Shown here in pieces: positions 37,654 to 45,781 of a DNA stretch of 64,000 nucleotides. A program made the translations under genes and the position numbers. The notes under the pieces were generated by a model. The model was not told the DNA's origin and did no database searches. It saw only the letters and a list, made by a program, of their open reading frames with translations. Source of the stretch: Parazoarcus communis (lineage in GTDB: Bacteria > Pseudomonadota > Gammaproteobacteria > Burkholderiales > Rhodocyclaceae); assembly GCF_003111645.1 (NCBI RefSeq), contig NZ_CP022187.1, positions 2,356,001 through 2,420,000 of the forward strand. Direction: 5' to 3'. The number at the start of each line of letters is the position of its first letter. Positions within the stretch are counted from its first letter, which is position 1.

Positions 37654-39386
37654 ACATGATCGCCCCGCCCCCGGCCGCCGCCCCTGATCCGCAAACGATC
37701 GGGCAGCAACTGCTCGATGCCGGGCTGATCACCGAAGACCAGCTTCGCATCGGCCTCCTTGAACAGGCCCGCAGCAAACAGCCACTCGGACGCGCCCTCA
37801 TCGAACTCGGCTTTCTCACCGAAGGCACGCTGCGTGACATCCTGAGCGCGCGCCTCGGACAACAAAGCGTCGAGCTCTCCAGCGTCGTCATCGATCCGGC
37901 CATCCTTGCCCTCGTCCCCGAGCACATCGCCCGCCAGCATCGCCTGCTGCCCTTGCACTTCGACGCAGCTATCAAGCAGCTCACCCTTGCCAGCCCCGGT
38001 GGGCACGACATCATTGCACTCGATGCGCTGCGCAGCGTATGCGAACCGGGCATCGACATCATCCTGCGCCTTGCGGCCGAATCCGAACTGCGCCAGGCAC
38101 TTGATCGCCATTACGGCTACCAGCTTTCAATCGACGGCATCCTGCACGAGATCGAATCCGGCACCGCACCCCAGCCACAGGATCAGGGCCCGGGCCACCC
38201 GCGGCAACCCGTCATCCGACTCATTGATGCACTGCTGGTCGACGCGGTCAAACGCGACGCTTCCGATATTCACTTCGAGCCCGAATCCGGTTTCCTGCGC
38301 ATTCGTTACCGCATCGATGGCCTGCTGCAGCAGATCCGGGTGCTGCATCACAGTTACTGGCCGGCCATGGTGGTCAGGCTGAAAGTGATGGCGGGCCTCA
38401 ATATTGCCGAGACGCGCAGTCCCCAGGATGGCCGCATCTCGCTTACCCTCAACGGCCGTCCAATCGACTTCCGGGTCTCCGCCCAGCCGACGCTTCACGG
38501 CGAAAACATCGTCCTGCGCATCCTCGACCGGCAGAAAGGGATCGTCCCCCTCCCGCAGCTCGGGCTCTCCGCCGAGCAGCAGGATCGCATCTCACGGATG
38601 ATCGCTCACCCCGAAGGCCTGATCCTGGTCACGGGCCCGACCGGAAGCGGCAAGACCACCACGCTCTACTCCATTCTCAACCAGCTCAACGACGAAACCC
38701 GCAACATCATGACGCTGGAGGACCCGGTGGAGTATCCGATGCCGATGGTCCGTCAGACCACGATCTCGGACGGCGCGAGGATCGACTTCGCCAGCGGCAT
38801 CCGCGCCATGCTCAGGCAGGACCCGGACGTGATCCTGGTCGGCGAGATCCGCGACACGGATACCGCGGAGATGGCGCTGCGGGCAGCCATGACCGGTCAC
38901 CAGGTGTATTCAACCCTGCACACCAACTCCGCGCTCGGCGCCATTCCCCGACTGCTGGACATCGGGCTTCGTCCCGACCTGCTCGCTGGCAACCTCGTCG
39001 GCGTGATCGCCCAGCGCCTGCTCAGACGCCTGTGCCCGGCATGCCGTCAGTCCGACCGCCCCTCCGTCGCCGAACAGCAAGTGCTCGGCATCCTGCCGGA
39101 GCGCGCCGCGACGACGAGGATTCATCGTCCCCGGGGGTGCCCCGAGTGTGCTCACCGCGGCTATCGCGGGCGGCTTGCCATCGTCGAATGTCTGCTGATG
39201 GATGAAGAGCTCGACGACCTCGTCAGTCGCCGGGCAGGGCGGCGCGAGCTCGCCGCCGCCGCAGCGCGCAAGGGCTTCGTCGACCTGGCGCGGGACGGCG
39301 CGCGTCGCGTGCTCGACGGCAGCACCAGCATTGAAGAGCTGTCCCGCGTCATTCGTCTCCACCACCACGACCAGCCCCCGTCATGA
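37650..39386 (+). CDS. MshE/GspE-like assembly ATPase with MshEN-type N-terminus
   Basis: The 578-residue ATPase starts with two tandem MshEN-like motifs (IGQQLLDAGLITEDQLRIGL, residues 17-36, and PLGRALIELGFLTEGTLRDI, 45-64). In MshE this region binds cyclic di-GMP. The core has Walker A VTGPTGSGKTTTLYS (about 325-335), LEDPVEYPMPMVRQT, Walker B VILVGEIRDTDTAEMA and VYSTLHTNSALGAI. Zinc cysteine pairs CPAC and CPEC are present. It would drive pseudopilin assembly. The arginines that normally begin both MshEN motifs (RLG) are replaced by I and P, so c-di-GMP binding is uncertain. It overlaps both neighbours by 4 nt. Confidence 0.88.
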   Translation: MNMIAPPPAAAPDPQTIGQQLLDAGLITEDQLRIGLLEQARSKQPLGRALIELGFLTEGTLRDILSARLGQQSVELSSVVIDPAILALVPEHIARQHRLLPLHFDAAIKQLTLASPGGHDIIALDALRSVCEPGIDIILRLAAESELRQALDRHYGYQLSIDGILHEIESGTAPQPQDQGPGHPRQPVIRLIDALLVDAVKRDASDIHFEPESGFLRIRYRIDGLLQQIRVLHHSYWPAMVVRLKVMAGLNIAETRSPQDGRISLTLNGRPIDFRVSAQPTLHGENIVLRILDRQKGIVPLPQLGLSAEQQDRISRMIAHPEGLILVTGPTGSGKTTTLYSILNQLNDETRNIMTLEDPVEYPMPMVRQTTISDGARIDFASGIRAMLRQDPDVILVGEIRDTDTAEMALRAAMTGHQVYSTLHTNSALGAIPRLLDIGLRPDLLAGNLVGVIAQRLLRRLCPACRQSDRPSVAEQQVLGILPERAATTRIHRPRGCPECAHRGYRGRLAIVECLLMDEELDDLVSRRAGRRELAAAAARKGFVDLARDGARRVLDGSTSIEELSRVIRLHHHDQPPS

Positions 39387-40591
39387 CGCTCCATACCTAT
39401 CGGGCAATCGACAACGGTGGCCGCAGCGTGCGCGGTACCACAGACGCCGCGGACATCGAGGATCTCGAATCGCGCCTGCAGCGCCGCGGACTGACGCTCG
39501 TCCACGGCGAACCGGCCCACCCGCACACCGGACGCCGCGTCTGGCGCCGACGCATCCCGCGCCGCGAACTCATCCATTTCTGCTTCCACCTGGAACAGCT
39601 GCTCGCTGCCGGCGTCCCCATCATCGAAAGCCTCACCGACCTTCGCGAAGCCACCGCGCACATGCAGATGCAGCAGGTCGTGAGCACACTGGTGGAGGAC
39701 ATCGAGGGCGGACTCCCGCTATCGGAAGCCGCGGCCCGCCATCCGGGTGCATTCGACGCGGTGTTCTGCAGCCTGCTCCGGGTCGGCGAGCAGACCGGCA
39801 CGCTCGCCCCTGTGCTCCGCCAACTCGCAGATGCCTTGCACCGTGAAGACGAACTCGCCGCCCACGCGCGCAAACTCGCCATCTATCCGATCATCGTCGG
39901 CTCGGTCCTGTGCGCTGCAATCACGGTCGCACTCCTGTTTGTCGTTCCCGAGCTCGGCCGCCTGTTCCGCAGCACGGGGCAGGCCCTGCCACTGCAGACC
40001 CGCATCCTGATCGAGCTGTCGAGCGGCCTCGCACACCATGGATGGCTGATCCCGGTGGTGCTCGCCCCCGCCCTGGGCGCGACGCGCTTTGCCATCCGCA
40101 ACAGCCCGGCGCTCCAGCTTGTTTTCGACCGTTTGCGCCTGCGCCTGCCGCTGTTCGGTGCGCTGCAGTACAAGATTGCACTGGCACGCGTCGCCAGCCT
40201 CCTTTCCATGCTTTACGCGTCCGGGATCACGCTGCTCGACGCCCTGAGCACCGCAGCGCATGCCAGCGGCAATCTTGCCATCCGCGACAGTCTGCGCACA
40301 GCAAGCCTGCGCATCACCGAAGGTCACGACATCGCGTCTGCCTTCGAGCTCACCGGTCTCTTTCCCCAGCTGGTAACCCGCATGCTGAGGATCGGAGAGC
40401 AGACCGGCAGCCTCGACACCGCGCTCGGCAACGTCGTTCATTTCTACGAGCGCGACACCAAAGAATCCATCGAGCGTCTTCAGGCGAGCGCCGAGCCCAT
40501 GCTCACCCTGATCCTGGGCGCCTTGATGCTGTGGATCGTGTTTGCCGTGCTCGGCCCGGTGTACGACATCCTCACCCGGCTACCCGTCTGA
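39383..40591 (+). CDS. GspF/PilC-family inner-membrane platform protein (MshG-like)
   Basis: This 402-residue GspF-family protein has two cytoplasmic helical domains alternating with three hydrophobic segments. ELIHFCFHLEQLLAAGVPIIESL, FCSLLRVGEQTGTLAPVL, then KIALARVASLLSMLYASGITLLDAL and MLRIGEQTGSLDTALGNVVHFYERD are the duplicated family motifs. The C-terminal helix is LILGALMLWIVFAVLGPVYDI. It is the platform that couples the ATPase to pilin extrusion. The N-terminal region with TYRAIDNGGRSVRGT is also typical. Start ATGA-overlaps the ATPase gene. Confidence 0.92.
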   Translation: MTLHTYRAIDNGGRSVRGTTDAADIEDLESRLQRRGLTLVHGEPAHPHTGRRVWRRRIPRRELIHFCFHLEQLLAAGVPIIESLTDLREATAHMQMQQVVSTLVEDIEGGLPLSEAAARHPGAFDAVFCSLLRVGEQTGTLAPVLRQLADALHREDELAAHARKLAIYPIIVGSVLCAAITVALLFVVPELGRLFRSTGQALPLQTRILIELSSGLAHHGWLIPVVLAPALGATRFAIRNSPALQLVFDRLRLRLPLFGALQYKIALARVASLLSMLYASGITLLDALSTAAHASGNLAIRDSLRTASLRITEGHDIASAFELTGLFPQLVTRMLRIGEQTGSLDTALGNVVHFYERDTKESIERLQASAEPMLTLILGALMLWIVFAVLGPVYDILTRLPV

Positions 40592-40605
40592 CTGGAGCGC
40601 AATCA

Positions 40606-42132
40606 ATGAAGCCCGACATACTGCTCGTGATCGACGCCGACGGACTCGAAGCCTGGCGCCATGAACGTGGTCGCCTCGAACCCTGCGCACAATTCCGGAC
40701 CGGTGGCGACGAAGCTGTCGTCGCCTTCCGCAGTTGGCTGGAGACACAGGTGCATCGGGGCCGCTTCGCGATCCTGATCGATCTTGCCGAAGAGCGGTGC
40801 GTGCTGGAGCACCTTCCCCGCGCCAACCGCAGTGACCGCAAGGCAATGATCCTGCGCAAGACGCGCCAGCACTTTCCGGGCACGGACTTCACCACCAGCG
40901 AGCACCACGGGCGACATGACAACAACCCGGCGCTCGATACCTTCCTGCTGTGTGCGCTGACGCGCCCGGCACTGTTCGAGCCATGGTTCAAGGCGCTCGA
41001 GCAAACCCTGGCAATCGTGACCCGCATCGACACCCCGCCCCGCCTGCTCGAGCACTGGAACCGGGGAAGCCCGTTCGGCAAGGACACCTGCCTGCTACTG
41101 AGCCTCACGGCCGCCGGCATGCGTCAGACCCTTCTTCGACAGGGCAGGATGAGTTTCACCCGCATAGCGCCCGCACGGGCAGGTTCGCTTGCGGAATGCG
41201 TGCCCATTTATGCCAGTGAGCTGTCCCAGACCCGGGCCTATCTTTCGGGTCAGCGCCTGATTGCCGACAACGTGGCGCTGAAAACCCTGTTTCTTGCCCA
41301 CCCGGCAGACCGCGACATCCTGAGCGGCATCGGCGCGCAGGACAAGCGCATTGACCTTCAGTTCATTGACATCCCCGCTCAGGCGCAGCCACGGCAACCC
41401 CGCGGAGCGACGTCCGGCTCCGACACGCGTCCTTTCCTGTTGCAAGGACTCGTCGACAAACCGCCACCCATCCACTACCCGGCTGCAACCCTGACGAGCG
41501 AATTCGCCACGGCGCGCCTCCGGCGCAGGTTGCTCGGGATCGCCGGCAGTGCGGCCCTCGCCATGCTTCTCGCAGCCGGTGCGATGCTGCTCGACGCCCG
41601 CGACCTCGCACGACAGACCGCCCCTCTCGAAGCCGAACGGCTCGCACTGCAGCAGCAGGCTGACGACGTGAACAGGCAACGCCCTGCGCTACCCGCGCCA
41701 ATGGCGGTCACGCTCGACTGGCTCGACGAGCTTGAACACATCCGGAGCCGTGCGATACCAGACGATCATGTGATGCGTCAGGTCAGCGCGATGCTCGAGG
41801 CCACACCGGCACTTCAGCTCGAGCGCCTGAGCTGGCATGCGGCCGACGCCGCACCGGACAGACGCGGCGCGGTGGCCGGCCCGGCGGAGATCGCAGTCGA
41901 GATCGACGCGAGCCTTGAGCCCGACACCACCTTCGCCGATGACAGCCCGATGGAGCAAACCCAGCGCCTGATCGATGACTGGCAGCGCAGCTTCCATCTC
42001 CAGATTGAGGCCAGACACCTCCCGAGCCTCGCTTCCTCGGCGGATGAACTTGCGCGCGACCTCCCCCGACCGTCCCGCCTGAGCCTGCGCTTCATGCTGC
42101 CGCCGGCACAATCCGCGCTAGGCGAGCCGTGA
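40606..42132 (+). CDS. GspL/PilM-PilN-like assembly protein
   Basis: The 508-residue protein has a cytoplasmic half (1-300, MKPDILLVIDADGLEAWRHE), a single membrane helix (LLGIAGSAALAMLLAAGAMLL, about 309-329), then a periplasmic coiled coil (LEAERLALQQQADDVNRQRP) and a small globular end. This matches GspL or a PilM-PilN fusion (MshI-like) that links the ATPase to the periplasmic machinery. No catalytic motif is evident in the N-terminal actin-like part. GGAG precedes ATG 40606; a 14-nt gap after the GspF gene is the only non-overlap among the first seven genes of the operon. The identification rests on layout and position. Confidence 0.6.
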   Translation: MKPDILLVIDADGLEAWRHERGRLEPCAQFRTGGDEAVVAFRSWLETQVHRGRFAILIDLAEERCVLEHLPRANRSDRKAMILRKTRQHFPGTDFTTSEHHGRHDNNPALDTFLLCALTRPALFEPWFKALEQTLAIVTRIDTPPRLLEHWNRGSPFGKDTCLLLSLTAAGMRQTLLRQGRMSFTRIAPARAGSLAECVPIYASELSQTRAYLSGQRLIADNVALKTLFLAHPADRDILSGIGAQDKRIDLQFIDIPAQAQPRQPRGATSGSDTRPFLLQGLVDKPPPIHYPAATLTSEFATARLRRRLLGIAGSAALAMLLAAGAMLLDARDLARQTAPLEAERLALQQQADDVNRQRPALPAPMAVTLDWLDELEHIRSRAIPDDHVMRQVSAMLEATPALQLERLSWHAADAAPDRRGAVAGPAEIAVEIDASLEPDTTFADDSPMEQTQRLIDDWQRSFHLQIEARHLPSLASSADELARDLPRPSRLSLRFMLPPAQSALGEP

Positions 42133-42725
42133 TGGGCAGGCGCATTCCGTCGTCACTGCACAGGGCACTGGTCATCGCCACGCTTCTGCTCGCAGCCGCA
42201 GGAGGTGTGCTTGCGCTGTCCATCCATTTCAGACACGGCCAGACTCAGGCCCTCGCACTTGCACAGCGGGCACTGGAACAGGCGCGGCTGCAGTTGCAAC
42301 AGTCAAGGGACGACACTGCGCGCTGCCAGCTTGCCCAGTCCCGCCTTGCCGCACTCGAACTCGTAGACGCCGATACCCTCCCTGCCCTGCAGCACGATGC
42401 GCTGCGCAGGCTTCAGTCTGATCCGCACCTGTTCTCGGTCGAGCTCAGGACAAGACCGCGTGTGTCAGACAAACCCGCCGCTCGTGGCCTCCCGACGCGC
42501 TCGATGCTGCATCTGAGCATGCGTGCCGGCGTGCTGCATGAAGAGGCGCTGAACGTCGCACTGCACTCCCTCGCGGCCACGCCCGGGGTCAATGTCATCC
42601 CGCGCGGATGCAACATCGTCCGCGCGCGCGCAACGCACGACGACGCCCCCACCGTCACGCCACTGCAGGCACGCTGCGAGCTCGAGTGGCTCACCCTGCA
42701 CCCGGCCACGGGTGCATCGTCATGA
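42132..42725 (+). CDS. GspM/PilO-like bitopic assembly protein
   Basis: The 197-residue protein has a short basic N-terminus (MGRRIPSSLHR), one membrane helix (ALVIATLLLAAAGGVLALSI), a coiled coil (LALAQRALEQARLQLQQSRD) and a periplasmic domain with two cysteines (GCNIVRA, ARCELEW). This is the PilO/GspM/MshJ layout. Sequence identity to known PilO is not evident by eye, so the call rests on topology and position. The start TGATG overlaps the previous stop and the end overlaps the next gene by ATGA. Confidence 0.5.
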   Translation: MGRRIPSSLHRALVIATLLLAAAGGVLALSIHFRHGQTQALALAQRALEQARLQLQQSRDDTARCQLAQSRLAALELVDADTLPALQHDALRRLQSDPHLFSVELRTRPRVSDKPAARGLPTRSMLHLSMRAGVLHEEALNVALHSLAATPGVNVIPRGCNIVRARATHDDAPTVTPLQARCELEWLTLHPATGASS

Positions 42726-43129
42726 GAGCCCGGCGCACCCTCGTCCTGCTGCTATGCACCGCCCTCGCGATCAGCGGGCTGGCGCGCGCAGAACGCCCTG
42801 GACGCCTGTTCTTCACGCCCGATGAACGGCGGGCACTCGAGGCGGCCCAGCTTCGCCCCGCCCCCAGAGCAGCTCCCGAACACGCCGGCATTCGCTTCGA
42901 CGGCATGATCTGGCGCGAGCGGCGGGTGGTGAAGGTATGGGTCGATCAGGACATGCAACTGCCGCAGCAGCCCTACCACCCGGAGCTTGAGACCGCGCAG
43001 CTCCGTATCGACGCACGCACAGGGCAGGAGGTTCGGCTGAGCGCTGGACAGCACTGGTCTCCAGCCAACACCACGCGGCAGCAGGAAACAATCCCGCTTC
43101 AACGCGGAGACAATGGCCGCGTGAAATGA
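42722..43129 (+). CDS. Small exported pilus-cluster protein (PilP/MshK-like position)
   Basis: This 135-residue protein has a signal peptide (MRARRTLVLLLCTALAISGLARA), then RLFFTPDERRALEAAQLRP, a pattern common in short secreted proteins of betaproteobacterial pilus loci. A small beta-rich segment (IRFDGMIWRERRVVKVWVDQ, TAQLRIDARTGQEVRLSAGQ) reminiscent of the homology region of GspC/PilP/MshK follows. It may be the link to the secretin. No function can be assigned from motif alone. Overlaps by ATGA at both ends. Confidence 0.55.
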   Translation: MRARRTLVLLLCTALAISGLARAERPGRLFFTPDERRALEAAQLRPAPRAAPEHAGIRFDGMIWRERRVVKVWVDQDMQLPQQPYHPELETAQLRIDARTGQEVRLSAGQHWSPANTTRQQETIPLQRGDNGRVK

Positions 43130-44370
43130 AAGGGATGCAGCAGGGATCCATTCTGATCGCAGTACTGCTGATCCTCGTGATCGGCGGCACCGGCGTGGTG
43201 CTGAGCGCCGGCAGACTCTCGGCACGGATCCAGTTGCAGGCACAGGCCAGGAGTACGGTTGCGCTCGCGCAGGCAAGAGATGCGCTGCTCGGCTACGCCA
43301 TCAGCTATGCCGAACAGCATCCGGGTCAAGGCTACGGTTATCTGCCCTGCCCCGACGCAGCGAACACCGGCTCGGCCCGGATAGGGGCATGCAATGTCCG
43401 CGACCATGGCGCCATCGGCCGCTTTCCCTATCGCACCCTGGGGCTGTCCGATGTGCGCGACGGCTGGGGCGATTGTCTGTGGTACGCGGTGGCGGGCAGC
43501 GTCAAAAACAACCCCAAGCCGCTCGCACTCAACTGGGACAGCCCCGGTCAGTTCGACCTCACCGACAGTGCAGGGCGCCCGCTCGCCGCTCAGGGCGGGC
43601 GGACCCTGCGTGCAGTGGCGGTGCTGCTTGCACCCGGCCTCGCCAACGCATCGCAAGCAAGACCCCATGCATCAGGGCGGCTCTGCCCGGGCAGCAACGA
43701 TGCGGTTGCCGACCTTCCCGCCTACCTCGACCAGCCCTACCCCGCAGACTTTTCATCCGCGCTTGCCATCGTGCAAGGGAATCCCGCAGACACGGTCAAC
43801 AACGACCTCATCGCCTGGGTCACCACCGATGACATCTTCGACGGCCTGCGCCGACGGCACGACTTCCCCCTCCTCATCGACGCCATGATCAGCCGCGCGA
43901 CCACTGCACTCGACACCGCGCTGAACCAGACCGGCTTCCTTGCCGCTCACGCAACCCAGGTCAGCACTGAACGTTTTCAGGGGCCGATTCCGGATGCCAG
44001 CACCCTCGGCATCGCTCCGCAGTTCGCGGACCTGCACGACAACTGGCGCGACCAGCTGCATTTCGTGGCCTGTGCCAACGGCAGTCCCTGCCTGCAGGCA
44101 TTCCTGACCGACCCCGCCCATTCGCCTCCGCTTGCCGCAGCCGAATCATGTCGCGCACTCGTCCTGTTCGGTGGCGAACGCATTCGCAGCGGCGCTGCCG
44201 CTCAGTCGCGGCAGAGCCCCGCCGAGCGCGCCGATCCCGCGCAGTTTTTCGAGGGTCTCACTGCCGCAAGCCTGGTGGCGGGCAGCGGGAATTTCAGCGG
44301 CTCGACCGCCTTCACGGTTGCGACACCCTCGGACCCGGCGAGCGCGGACGTGATCAAATGCATTCATTAG
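43126..44370 (+). CDS. Large GspK/PilX-like pseudopilin with 'LPCP' domain
   Basis: The 414-residue protein starts MKGMQQGSILIAVLLILVIG: a short leader ending in Gly and a hydrophobic helix but no Glu at +5, the GspK/PilX style of tip pilin. The globular part begins ARDALLGYAISYAEQHPG, then YLPCPDA (Cys75), GACN (Cys89), FPYRTLGLSDVRDGWGDCLWY (Cys117). The same order of motifs occurs in the next pilin gene, so the two are paralogues. The last 200 residues (FEGLTAASLVAGSGNF and so on) are unlike anything I recognise. It overlaps the preceding gene by ATGA and the next by 13 nt. Confidence 0.6.
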   Translation: MKGMQQGSILIAVLLILVIGGTGVVLSAGRLSARIQLQAQARSTVALAQARDALLGYAISYAEQHPGQGYGYLPCPDAANTGSARIGACNVRDHGAIGRFPYRTLGLSDVRDGWGDCLWYAVAGSVKNNPKPLALNWDSPGQFDLTDSAGRPLAAQGGRTLRAVAVLLAPGLANASQARPHASGRLCPGSNDAVADLPAYLDQPYPADFSSALAIVQGNPADTVNNDLIAWVTTDDIFDGLRRRHDFPLLIDAMISRATTALDTALNQTGFLAAHATQVSTERFQGPIPDASTLGIAPQFADLHDNWRDQLHFVACANGSPCLQAFLTDPAHSPPLAAAESCRALVLFGGERIRSGAAAQSRQSPAERADPAQFFEGLTAASLVAGSGNFSGSTAFTVATPSDPASADVIKCIH

Positions 44371-45056
44371 CCCGCCCGCACGCCTGCGCACGCCCGCTTT
44401 CAGGCGCCGGCTTCACCCTCGTCGAGATGGCGGTGGTGCTGGTGATCCTCGCCCTGCTGAGCAGCACCCTGATGGCACCGATCAGCGGCCAGATCGAGGC
44501 ACGTGCCCGACAGGAAACGGCATCCAGGCTTCACGACATCGAACAGGCCCTGATCGGCTTCGCCATCATTCACGGCCGCCTGCCCTGCCCAAGCACCGAA
44601 CCCAACCCTGCGAGCCCCGCCTACGGGCTTGAGCAAAGCCCGCCCTGCAACCACGGCAGTCCGGGTTACCTGCCCTGGCGCACCCTGGGAACCGAGCCGA
44701 CCGACGCCTGGGGCAACCCGCGCACGTCCGCGGCTTCGAGCTGGCACGGTCACTGGCGATACCGCGCTGACGCCGGCCTTACCGACACAGCCATCAGCGC
44801 AACGTCGACGACTCAAAGCAACCTGCAGATTCGTGACCACGCCGGCACACCGATCACCACGACCAGCGCATCACGCGCAGCTGCAATCGTCTTCTCCACC
44901 GGCCCGAACGGCATCGCCGACGGTCTCAACGCCAGTCATTCTGCAGCCACCCCCGTTTTTGAAGCCGGTGAAGCCACCAGCGGCTTCGACGATCAGCTGC
45001 GCTGGATTGGCCACCCCCTGCTGATCGCCAGGCTGGCTCAGGCGGGACGACTGTGA
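44358..45056 (+). CDS. Type IV prepilin-like protein with 'LPCP' domain
   Basis: The 232-residue prepilin has a 17-residue leader (MHSLARPHACARPLSGAG) and the cleavage/methylation motif GFTLVEMAVVLVILALLSS with Glu5. The globular region is IEQALIGFAIIHGRLPCPST (Cys77), PPCNHG (Cys97), GYLPWRTLGTEPTDAWGNPR and WRYRADAG, homologous to the upstream pseudopilin, and the two cysteines likely form a disulfide. It ends IARLAQAGRL. The ATG at 44358 lies inside the preceding gene. A prepilin peptidase must be encoded elsewhere. Confidence 0.75.
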   Translation: MHSLARPHACARPLSGAGFTLVEMAVVLVILALLSSTLMAPISGQIEARARQETASRLHDIEQALIGFAIIHGRLPCPSTEPNPASPAYGLEQSPPCNHGSPGYLPWRTLGTEPTDAWGNPRTSAASSWHGHWRYRADAGLTDTAISATSTTQSNLQIRDHAGTPITTTSASRAAAIVFSTGPNGIADGLNASHSAATPVFEAGEATSGFDDQLRWIGHPLLIARLAQAGRL

Positions 45057-45117
45057 TCGCAGCCGGCGCCCTGCTCCACATGATTCATTTTCACCACAAG
45101 CCAAAAGGAGTCGTAAC

Positions 45118-45774
45118 GTGAAAGCAAGGCAAACCGGTTTTACCCTGGTCGAAATCGCCATCGTGCTGGTCATCATCGGCCTGCTGATGGGTGGGGTCCT
45201 GAAAGGACAGGAGCTGATCAACAGTGCCAAGGTCAAGAACCTCGCCCAGGATTTCCGCACCGTCCCGCTGTACATCTATGGATACCAGGACAAGTTCCGT
45301 GCGCTCCCGGGTGACGACTCGCGGGCCGACACGCACGTGTGTGCGGCAGGCAGCACGTCATGCACCACGCTCGGCGACGGCAACGGCCGGATCGATGGTG
45401 ACTGGGACGCTGCAGTCGGGAGCCCACAACCGGAATCCGTGCTGTTCTGGCAGCATCTGCGCCTGGCCAACCTTGCCAGCGGGCCGACGCTGACAACCGA
45501 TCCCAGTTTTCTCCCGCAGAACGCCGACGGCGGTCGCATCGGGGTGCAGGCGGGCGGAGCCGGTGCGCCACTTGGCGTCCGCGGCAGCCACGCCATGTGC
45601 TCGGGCGGAATTCTTGGGAAGTACGTCGTACAGCTCGATACCGCACTCGACGACGGCGACCCGACGACGGGTTCGATGCGCGCCGGGACAGGGAGCGGCA
45701 CCACCCTCACCCCGGTCAGCACCACCAACCCGCTCGACGAGGCAGTCGCCTACGCAGTCTGCCTCGGGTTCTGA
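45118..45774 (+). CDS. Type IV prepilin (major-pilin candidate of the cluster)
   Basis: The 218-residue prepilin has a 7-residue leader (MKARQTG) and FTLVEIAIVLVIIGLLMGGVLKGQ, with Glu5 after the cleavage site, then ELINSAKVKNLAQDFRTVPLYIYGYQDKFRALPGDD, a pattern seen in many betaproteobacterial prepilins. Further on are DGNGRIDGDW and three or more cysteines (CAAGSTSC, MCSGG, VCLGF), possibly a C-terminal disulfide. The start is GTG 45118 with an ideal AAGGAG 7 nt upstream, the strongest ribosome site in the operon, which suggests high expression. It ends 7 nt from the convergent Kef gene. Confidence 0.8.
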   Translation: MKARQTGFTLVEIAIVLVIIGLLMGGVLKGQELINSAKVKNLAQDFRTVPLYIYGYQDKFRALPGDDSRADTHVCAAGSTSCTTLGDGNGRIDGDWDAAVGSPQPESVLFWQHLRLANLASGPTLTTDPSFLPQNADGGRIGVQAGGAGAPLGVRGSHAMCSGGILGKYVVQLDTALDDGDPTTGSMRAGTGSGTTLTPVSTTNPLDEAVAYAVCLGF

Positions 45775-45781
45775 GCGCCGC

